7,681 nucleotides of DNA from an uncultured Clostridia bacterium (GTDB lineage: Bacteria; Bacillota; Clostridia; TANB77; CAG-508), in NCBI GenBank assembly GCA_934131055.1, contig CAKOZB010000067.1:1-7681 (forward strand). Reading direction: 5' to 3'. Numbering within the stretch: position 1 is the first letter of the stretch; each line of letters opens with the position of its first letter. Of this stretch, positions 1-5,071 are shown piece after piece. The translations under genes were made by a program, and so were the position numbers. The notes under the pieces are model-generated. The model was not told where the DNA came from. It ran no database searches and saw nothing but the letters and a program-made list of their open reading frames with translations.

Positions 1-1581
1 TGTACGTACTCCTGTTTTAAATGTAAAGTTTTTTGTATCCATCATTATTCCAGCATACAAAGCTTCTACCTCAAATTTGGTAAGTTTTACTGTTTTTTCA
101 GCATATTCTACAAGCTCTGTTACAAGTTCACAAGCAGATGATGCATATACTTCGTGGAATGTTAATATAGCATTTTCTATATAATCTGTTCCTCTTCTGT
201 GGTGGTCTATTACAACAATTTTATCTGTCTTGTCTAATAATTCTGGAGCTTCAACATAATTTTTCTTATCTGTATCAACTACTACTAATAAAGAATCTGC
301 ACTTATTTTGTTTAAAGCTTCAGCTTTGTCAATTATGACATCATTATATTCTTCTATATCTTTCAAATCATTTATAAAGTTATCTAAGCTTGTACCATTT
401 GTTTCATTTACAATATAAGCGTCTTTTCCTATTGTTTTTGCAATTCTGTACACTCCCATTCCAGAGCCCATTGCATCTATATCACTATTAGTATGACCCA
501 TTATTATAACATTGCTTGCACTATTCATTAATTCTTCTAACGCTTGTGCAACAATTCTTGCCTTAACTTTTGTACGCTTTTCAACTTCTTGTGTTCTACC
601 ACCAAAGAAATAATATTTACCATTTTGCTTTATAATAGCCTGGTCTCCACCACGTCCTAAGGCTATGTCTATTACAGCCTTAGCCGATTTATATTCTTCT
701 GAATTTGTTTTTTCATTTTCAGAAATTGCAATACTTAATGTTAATTGAATATTATCTTGAGTCTTTATTTCTTTAATCTCATCTAAAATTTCAAATTTAT
801 CTTCTTTTATTTTTTCTAGGTTCAATTGGTCAAATATACACACATAAGTATCTCTTTCGGATTTTACAAGTAATCCATCATACTTATTCACCCAAGAATA
901 TATGTTTTTTTCTGCATTTGAAGTGATCTTTAATTTTTCCTCTTCTGTCACTCTCTGCATCAATTCTTCGTAATTATCTAATACTATAATTCCTATACAA
1001 GTTCTAGAATTAGTGTATTCTTCTAACAATTTCACATGGTTTGTCTCGTCTAGAAAATATACTGTTGCCATATATTCTGATGAATTTTTATGCTCTTTTT
1101 CTCTAAGCTTTGTATATTCTGCAATTACCTTATAGTTTTTATCACCAATTTTCATACTTTCAGAAATTGATATATTATTTGTATTTTGGCCATTTTCAAT
1201 TTTTAGTTTTAACTCTTTTATTATGTCTGTTAAAGTAGTTCCAGTATCTATATTGGCAAATTCTTTAATAAAGTTGCTACTCTTCCAAATTATATTTCCA
1301 TTCGTTTCTAAAACAACCAATGGAAATGGCGAGTTTATTATAGTACTTTGTGCTGCTTTATCAACACTTACAGTAAGCTCATTAATATGCTCTGAGATTT
1401 CTGTTTTTCTCTTATTATTTGACCATATTGTGTACACAAAAATAGCAATGTACGCTAAAATAGATGGTATTATTGCCTTAGGCTCAACCACGCATAAAAT
1501 TACCAATATAATAGCAATTACTACCAAGTATATTTTTGTTCTCGAAATTAATTTATCTAAATTTAATTTAGTTTTCGGCAT
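1..1581 (-). CDS. gdpP: GdpP-type cyclic-di-AMP phosphodiesterase, C-terminus cut by the window edge
   Basis: This is a membrane-bound enzyme that hydrolyses the second messenger c-di-AMP to pApA, affecting cell-wall stress and potassium/osmotic balance (family knowledge). The frame is open from ATG 1581 to base 1, giving 527 residues; family members are about 650, so roughly the last 120, including most of DHHA1, lie off the left edge. Visible parts in order: two membrane helices (about 17-32 and 36-53), a PAS-like region (about 75-170), a degenerate GGDEF domain ending in the family hallmark GRGGDQ (309-314), and the DHH phosphoesterase domain. DHH metal ligands are visible: MGHTNSDIDAMG from 361 (H363, D367, D369), DTD at 436-438, and DHH at 459-461. 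The catalytic set in the window is therefore intact. The start is supported by AAAGGTGGAG at 1600-1591 and a good promoter just upstream. In many Firmicutes rplI and a replicative helicase gene follow gdpP; that would be off the left edge. Confidence 0.94.
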   Translation of the reverse strand, partial: MPKTKLNLDKLISRTKIYLVVIAIILVILCVVEPKAIIPSILAYIAIFVYTIWSNNKRKTEISEHINELTVSVDKAAQSTIINSPFPLVVLETNGNIIWKSSNFIKEFANIDTGTTLTDIIKELKLKIENGQNTNNISISESMKIGDKNYKVIAEYTKLREKEHKNSSEYMATVYFLDETNHVKLLEEYTNSRTCIGIIVLDNYEELMQRVTEEEKLKITSNAEKNIYSWVNKYDGLLVKSERDTYVCIFDQLNLEKIKEDKFEILDEIKEIKTQDNIQLTLSIAISENEKTNSEEYKSAKAVIDIALGRGGDQAIIKQNGKYYFFGGRTQEVEKRTKVKARIVAQALEELMNSASNVIIMGHTNSDIDAMGSGMGVYRIAKTIGKDAYIVNETNGTSLDNFINDLKDIEEYNDVIIDKAEALNKISADSLLVVVDTDKKNYVEAPELLDKTDKIVVIDHHRRGTDYIENAILTFHEVYASSACELVTELVEYAEKTVKLTKFEVEALYAGIMMDTKNFTFKTGVRT

Positions 1582-1590
1582 ATATTTTAT

Positions 1591-1600
1591 CTCCACCTTT
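1591..1600 (-). promoter_or_regulatory. Ribosome binding site of gdpP
   Basis: AAAGGTGGAG on the minus strand lies about 9-11 bases before ATG 1581. It is the best Shine-Dalgarno match in the leader and fixes the start of gdpP, which otherwise reads as a typical basic N-terminus followed by two membrane helices. Confidence 0.75.
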
Positions 1601-1608
1601 ATATACCT

Positions 1609-1637
1609 ATTTTACATTATTTTGAAGCATTTGTCAA
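1609..1637 (-). promoter_or_regulatory. Sigma-A type promoter for gdpP
   Basis: On the minus strand, TTGACA (1637-1632) is followed after exactly 17 bases by TAAAAT (1614-1609). That is a perfect -35 box and a five-of-six -10 box at ideal spacing. Transcription would begin near 1602, leaving a leader of about 20 bases that holds the ribosome binding site. gdpP can therefore be expressed independently of the gene upstream. This is a sequence match only; no start site has been mapped. Confidence 0.75.
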
Positions 1638-1708
1638 TTTTCCGCTTAATTTCAACCTTTTTCAAAAATTTCAGTAATTTTATCTATTATACTATATATT
1701 AACTTTTG

Positions 1709-2668
1709 TTATACTGTAGCTTGACTTTTATTATTCTTTATCCTGTCTTTTTTATCTGTTTTAATTAATACAAAATTTTGAGTATCTTTCTTGTGTTCTC
1801 TTGCTGGCAAGTTTTCTTCTGCTCTTGCTACATATGTATTTATTCCCGTATGTTCAACTAAATATTTATGTTTTCTATACAAAATTACCATATTCTTATT
1901 ATTTTCTTCTATTATTAATAAATCATTTTTTATAAGTTCATTATCTGCAAAATATTTTGTATTTAACCCACAGAGCATGGGTAGAATTATACCTATTACT
2001 ACTTCGTAAAATGTATTTACCTGTTCTAAGGCGTTCATCTCTTTTCTTTTTCTTATTCTTACAGTTTTAGCAATTACATTTGCACTTTCTATAAACTCTT
2101 GTTGAGAATATTTCTTTTCTCCTGCTAAGCTTACTATTATAGTGTTCTTCTCTCGGTTTTCTTCTTTTGAAAGATTATCTATACTATAATTTTCTATGTA
2201 TCTTCCTATGTTTATTAGTTTTTCGTATTCTATAATTGGGAATTGATTTTCAGAATCAAAATTTATTAGGTTAAAATTATTACAATTATTATTTTTTATT
2301 ATTTCTAAGACTTTTTCTTTATATGTACTTGAAAAGAATATTGTGTTTATATTATATTTTTTTATTACTTTTTCCATTGTATTTTTACTAAGTTTATTAT
2401 CTATTAATATTACTGCATTGTTTACCATTATGCTTGCGAGGTATGTTACAAGAACTTCATATCTAAATTCTGATATTATCGCTATTTTATTATTTCGTAT
2501 TTGATTTTCTTTTGATTTTATTACTCTTGCCATTGAATATATATCAAACCTAAAATTGAAATAGTTTATATTTTTTATATAGTCACTTTCTATTGTTATT
2601 GCCTTTTTAGTTTTGTACTTATTGTATGCAAAATCTACCAGTTCTTTCACTGTGTTTATTTTTCTCAT
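1709..2668 (-). CDS. Degenerate AMP-binding (acyl-CoA synthetase-like) protein, probable pseudoenzyme
   Basis: This 319-residue protein resembles the N-terminal part of AMP-forming long-chain acyl-CoA synthetases (ANL superfamily). Recognisable in order: an opening segment (INTVKELVDFAYNKY, 4-18) like the family start, the core strand-helix region around IAIISEFRYEVLVTYLAS (62-79) matching the usual VAI.s.NR.EW...ylA pattern, and NTFYEVVIGIILPMLCG (218-234) matching the segment after the family HHTYE motif. The ATP-binding loop, normally TSGTTG.PKG, is replaced by VSLAGEKKYS (179-188). The distal half, with the adenylate-binding motifs and the hinge and C-terminal lid, is absent: family members are usually 500 residues or more. 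After about residue 245 a polar Lys-rich tail of no clear homology follows. Adenylation activity is unlikely. The intact frame, good promoter and GAAGGGAA site (2685-2678) argue for an expressed protein rather than a decaying fragment. Real role unknown. The assignment is by motif recall, not a database search. Confidence 0.7.
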   Translation of the reverse strand: MRKINTVKELVDFAYNKYKTKKAITIESDYIKNINYFNFRFDIYSMARVIKSKENQIRNNKIAIISEFRYEVLVTYLASIMVNNAVILIDNKLSKNTMEKVIKKYNINTIFFSSTYKEKVLEIIKNNNCNNFNLINFDSENQFPIIEYEKLINIGRYIENYSIDNLSKEENREKNTIIVSLAGEKKYSQQEFIESANVIAKTVRIRKRKEMNALEQVNTFYEVVIGIILPMLCGLNTKYFADNELIKNDLLIIEENNKNMVILYRKHKYLVEHTGINTYVARAEENLPAREHKKDTQNFVLIKTDKKDRIKNNKSQATV

Positions 2669-2700
2669 ATAATCACTTTCCCTTCAATTAAATTACTTCA

Positions 2701-2729
2701 ATTATAAGGTAGTCCAATTTTAAAGTCAA
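2701..2729 (-). promoter_or_regulatory. Near-consensus promoter for the synthetase-like gene
   Basis: On the minus strand TTGACT (2729-2724) and TATAAT (2706-2701) are separated by 17 bases, only one base from the full consensus. The start of transcription would be near 2694, giving a leader of about 26 bases with GAAGGGAA (2685-2678). A second TTGACT (2746-2741) sits 17 bases further upstream with no matching -10 box; it may be chance or part of an operator. Confidence 0.78.
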
Positions 2730-2782
2730 TTTAAATCGTAAGTCAAATTATTACCTATTTCTACAAATTTTTATTTTATGGT

Positions 2783-2822
2783 AAAAAAATAATGAGAATT
2801 TTACATTTTCTCATCATTTTTT
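2783..2822 (-). terminator. Intrinsic terminator after the receiver-GGDEF gene
   Basis: Arms at 2783-2798 and 2808-2822 form a long hairpin around a 9-base loop. On the minus strand the only imperfection is a G-U pair (2815 with 2791). The stem core is AATGAGAA/TTCTCATT, followed in the minus direction by seven T residues (2789-2783). It lies about 84 bases beyond the stop of the receiver-GGDEF gene. The A-rich opposite arm means it could also act on plus-strand transcripts, although no plus-strand gene is seen. Confidence 0.8.
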
Positions 2823-2905
2823 GTCATATTTTATAATATATTAAAATAAAGTTTTCGCTCATTCCTACTGTTAGACTTTAATCAAAGTTTTTTACTTTCA
2901 AATAT

Positions 2906-3829
2906 TTAGTGTTTTCTTCTATCTATTACATATGTACTTCCTGGAATTGTTTTAGATAAATGTTTTACCTGTGCTCCAGCTTCTCCAATTTCCAATGTAT
3001 TATGAAACCTTCCAGGTTCAACCTCAACAGCTCCAACCGATATTGTTGTTAAAGGGAATTCCTCTATTATTCCTTTTCTATTTGGTACTTCTAAGTAACC
3101 TTTTTCCACATCATCGGCAGAAAAATATTTTTTTACATTTTTGTCAAATTCTAACACAATATTTTGGCATATTTTCTCGTAATCTTCATCTTCTACTATT
3201 GCTATAAAGTCATCTCCACCTATATGTCCTACAAAATTGTTATCTTCTTCTTTAGAATGTACATTTTTAGAAATTGTTCTAGCTGTAAATTTTATTATCT
3301 CATCTCCATTCGAAAAACCATAAACATCATTATATGCCTTAAAATTATCTAAATCTATATAAAGCATAACAAAAAATTGCTTTTTTAATAAACGTTTTTT
3401 CATTTCCGCCTGTATTTGTACATTTCCCGGCAAATTTGTTAAAGGGCTAACTTTCCTATTTATGTATAAAAGGTTTATTATGTTTGTAATTGTATAATAT
3501 AAATATTCATAATCTAAAGGATTTTTTATATAATACGTTGCCGCAGCCTTTAATATTTCCAACTTATGTTCTCTTTCATATTCTGAAGTTACAACTATTA
3601 CAGGAGTTATAGAGTTATCATCATTATCTCTTATTTTATAACACACCTCTGTTGCCTTTTCTAATATTGTATCTTCATTTACAATTATTAGTGCAGGTAT
3701 ATCTTTTAATGCAACATCTATATCTTCTGTTTTTATTTGTTTAAATTTGTAGTTTCCATCTTTTTGAAATTCTTCATTCAGTTTATTTTTTAAATTTTCA
3801 TCATCGTCAATTATATATACATTATGCAT
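2906..3829 (-). CDS. Pseudo-receiver plus GGDEF-type (GGDDF) signalling protein
   Basis: A soluble two-domain protein predicted to make or sense cyclic di-GMP. Numbering is from the upstream ATG at 3841. Receiver domain (7-125): the acidic pocket DDD (12-14), switch Thr (T85) and conserved Lys (K106, in IKNP) are present, but the phospho-acceptor position reads Asn (N55, in ALIIVNED). Ordinary Asp phosphorylation is therefore unlikely. GGDEF domain (131-311): it opens with LTNLPGN (134-140), carries metal/nucleotide residues D163, D165, N166, F167, K168, N171, D172 and G179-D180, and has the signature GGDDF at 208-212, with Asp in place of the usual catalytic-site Glu. The RxxD inhibitory site expected at 199-202 reads EDNN, so product feedback of that kind is absent. 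The C-terminus (SVGAVEV and YVIDRR) fits a Firmicutes subfamily I recall with the same GGDDF form. Start: AAGGA (3846-3842) directly abuts ATG 3841, so ATG 3829 (12-base spacing) is preferred. Confidence 0.88.
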   Translation of the reverse strand: MHNVYIIDDDENLKNKLNEEFQKDGNYKFKQIKTEDIDVALKDIPALIIVNEDTILEKATEVCYKIRDNDDNSITPVIVVTSEYEREHKLEILKAAATYYIKNPLDYEYLYYTITNIINLLYINRKVSPLTNLPGNVQIQAEMKKRLLKKQFFVMLYIDLDNFKAYNDVYGFSNGDEIIKFTARTISKNVHSKEEDNNFVGHIGGDDFIAIVEDEDYEKICQNIVLEFDKNVKKYFSADDVEKGYLEVPNRKGIIEEFPLTTISVGAVEVEPGRFHNTLEIGEAGAQVKHLSKTIPGSTYVIDRRKH

Positions 3830-3855
3830 ATTTAAGTACATTCCTTATTATTATT

Positions 3856-3882
3856 TAGGTTTTACGGTTTTACCTATAAACC
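3856..3882 (-). repeat. Tandem 8-mer and overlapping inverted repeats in the receiver-GGDEF leader
   Basis: On the plus strand GGTTTTAC occurs twice back to back (3858-3873). The same bases take part in two mutually exclusive small hairpins: TAGGT/ACCTA (arms 3856-3860 and 3872-3876) and GGTTT/AAACC (arms 3866-3870 and 3878-3882). The element ends about 10 bases before the AAGGA site. It could be an operator or a simple RNA switch, or chance in AT-rich DNA. Confidence 0.45.
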
Positions 3883-3910
3883 ATGTTACTTAATATTATT
3901 TTTCATTTAA

Positions 3911-3916
3911 ATTATA
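3911..3916 (-). promoter_or_regulatory. Possible -10 box for the receiver-GGDEF gene
   Basis: TATAAT on the minus strand at 3916-3911 would start transcription near 3904 and give a leader of about 75 bases that includes the tandem 8-mer. There is no convincing -35 box at 16-18 bases, so the call is weak. An activator-dependent promoter would look like this, but so would chance. Confidence 0.35.
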
Positions 3917-3953
3917 AAATTGTTTTATATGAATAGCCTTTTACAGCAAAATT

Positions 3954-3974
3954 AGGCTGAATTTAATTCAACCT
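3954..3974 (-). terminator. Probable weak terminator after the Ig-like membrane protein
   Basis: A nine-pair hairpin on the minus strand, AGGTTGAAT/ATTCAGCCT with one U-G pair and a three-base loop (3963-3965), lies about 12 bases after the stop of the Ig-like gene. It is followed by TAATTTTG rather than a long T run, so termination may be incomplete and some read-through into the receiver-GGDEF gene is possible. Confidence 0.55.
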
Positions 3975-3986
3975 CATCTTGCTCTT

Positions 3987-4946
3987 TTAGTTTTCATATT
4001 CTGCATTAAATTCAGTTACTTGTTCATTTATATTATAAACACGTAAAGATATTTTATTTGTTCCAGAATCAAGCTTTTGTCTATATTCAAATTTTGTATC
4101 ATTTATTGAAATATTAGGGTCTGTTGTATATCCCTGTCCATTTAAGTCGTAGCAAAGTAATCTTAAGCCATCATCATCTGTTGCTTTTATTAATATGTAT
4201 GATGCATCATTTGGATCTCGTTTTACTTCTATTGTTGGACGTTTTGTGCCCTTTATTTTTTGTTCTTTAGTTGCAACGTTTTGAGCTTTATCAACTGCTT
4301 CTATTGTAAGCGTTGCTTCACCTTGCTGTGCAGGAATTGTTTCTTCTATTGTTGTTTGCCCCTCTTCTTCAGCAGAAATTGTAACTTCCTGTGAATCTCC
4401 ATATTTATATGTTACATAATCTATTGCTGTATCATCTGTTACAGTAATTTTTATATTAGAATTTACGCCTTCAATTGTTATTACTGGTTCTGTAATATCT
4501 CTTGCATCTTGGTTTAATGTTTTTACATATCTCTTTGTCTGTCCGTTAGAATCTATAACTGTTATATTTAATTTATTATTTTCTCCAGATGGAATTGATA
4601 TTATTTGTTCCAATATTTTATTGCCACGTCCTTGCACAATTGTAGGATTAGAATTGTTCCATGTAAATGATACTGTTCTTATTCCGCTAGTACATTCAAT
4701 AGATAATTTTGCTGTATTTCCGGTCTTTAAAACAGAAACAATTGGTGCTTTAGTATTTTTAGCAAGTTCCACGTTTTTTGTATAAGCATAAGCTCCATCA
4801 GCAGATAAAGCTAATCCAAACAAAAGAATTATTCCAGCAAAAGCCTTAGTAACACCAGTAATATCCCCTGGCACCTTGGGTTCTCGCACCTTTTTTTCTT
4901 TTACCTTTTTTGATTTATCATTTTTCGTCACTAAAATTTGATTCAT
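3987..4946 (-). CDS. N-terminally membrane-anchored protein with three Ig-like extracellular modules
   Basis: A 319-residue protein of unknown function. The first 30 residues are strongly basic (nine Lys/Arg between 8 and 24) and would sit in the cytoplasm. One hydrophobic segment follows (about 35-49, AFAGIILLFGLALSA), ending in ADGAYA-Y, which could be a signal-peptidase site or simply the end of an anchor helix. The rest is outside the membrane and reads as three beta-rich modules: about 66-146, 152-233 and 236-319. Modules 2 and 3 have the pattern of bacterial Ig-like folds (EPVITI...TVTDDTAI.YVTY, then LTIEAVDKAQNV, then RPTIEV...IKATDDDGLRLLCYDLNG). Two Cys occur (85 and 265), in different modules. 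Start: the frame is open back to ATG 5042, but the first 32 extra codons overlap the promoter; ATG 4946 has AAGGAAGG 8 bases upstream. It sits just downstream of the large surface protein, which suggests a cell-envelope role. No catalytic motif is seen. Confidence 0.85.
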   Translation of the reverse strand: MNQILVTKNDKSKKVKEKKVREPKVPGDITGVTKAFAGIILLFGLALSADGAYAYTKNVELAKNTKAPIVSVLKTGNTAKLSIECTSGIRTVSFTWNNSNPTIVQGRGNKILEQIISIPSGENNKLNITVIDSNGQTKRYVKTLNQDARDITEPVITIEGVNSNIKITVTDDTAIDYVTYKYGDSQEVTISAEEEGQTTIEETIPAQQGEATLTIEAVDKAQNVATKEQKIKGTKRPTIEVKRDPNDASYILIKATDDDGLRLLCYDLNGQGYTTDPNISINDTKFEYRQKLDSGTNKISLRVYNINEQVTEFNAEYEN

Positions 4947-4954
4947 TCCAATTA

Positions 4955-4962
4955 CCTTCCTT
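4955..4962 (-). promoter_or_regulatory. Ribosome binding site that sets the start of the Ig-like protein
   Basis: AAGGAAGG on the minus strand lies 8 bases before ATG 4946. The earlier in-frame ATG codons at 5042 and 5027 lie upstream of or within the promoter region and would add an atypical hydrophobic leader, so they are rejected as starts. Confidence 0.8.
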
Positions 4963-4986
4963 AGTATAAAACGCTTTTCAAATAGA

Positions 4987-5015
4987 ATTATAACATAGAG
5001 AATTTTTAAAGTAAA
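4987..5015 (-). promoter_or_regulatory. Promoter of the Ig-like membrane protein gene
   Basis: On the minus strand TTTACT (5015-5010), a 17-base spacer and TATAAT (4992-4987) form a good promoter. A TG two bases before the -10 box makes it an extended -10. Transcription would start near 4980, 34 bases before ATG 4946. It follows directly on the terminator of the surface-protein gene, so the two genes appear to be separate units. Confidence 0.75.
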
Positions 5016-5027
5016 TAAATTTGGCAT

Positions 5028-5066
5028 AAAAATTTCGCCCAAAAAGGGGTGTCCCTATTGGGCGAA
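5028..5066 (-). terminator. Strong intrinsic terminator of the repetitive surface protein gene
   Basis: Perfect nine-base arms TTCGCCCAA (5034-5042) and TTGGGCGAA (5058-5066) enclose a second stem AGGG/CCCT (5045-5048 and 5053-5056). On the minus strand the hairpin starts 5 bases after the TAA stop and is followed by AAATTTTT. It is the most GC-rich stretch nearby and the clearest terminator in the window. Confidence 0.9.
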
Positions 5067-5071
5067 GTTTA

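Noticed and set aside
1686..1691. TATAAT on the minus strand between the synthetase-like gene and gdpP
   Set aside because: No -35 box at 16-18 bases, and a much better complete promoter lies at 1637-1609.
1223..1702. Open plus-strand frame of 159 codons with hydrophobic stretches
   Set aside because: It lies antisense to the membrane and PAS region of gdpP, whose conserved motifs are certain. Hydrophobic runs are expected when AT-rich Lys/Asn codons are read in reverse.
2875..2888. ACTTTAATCAAAGT inverted repeat as a terminator or operator
   Set aside because: It has only five pairs, all but one or two of them A-T, with no T run. A far stronger terminator lies at 2783-2822.
1791..3352. Small plus-strand frames opposite the synthetase-like and receiver-GGDEF genes
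   Set aside because: They have low-complexity Leu/Ile/Phe content, no recognisable motif, and full overlap with well-supported minus-strand genes.
3842..3986. Cyclic di-GMP or other known riboswitch upstream of the receiver-GGDEF gene
   Set aside because: No recognisable riboswitch core could be found, and the region is too AT-rich and short for the common classes.
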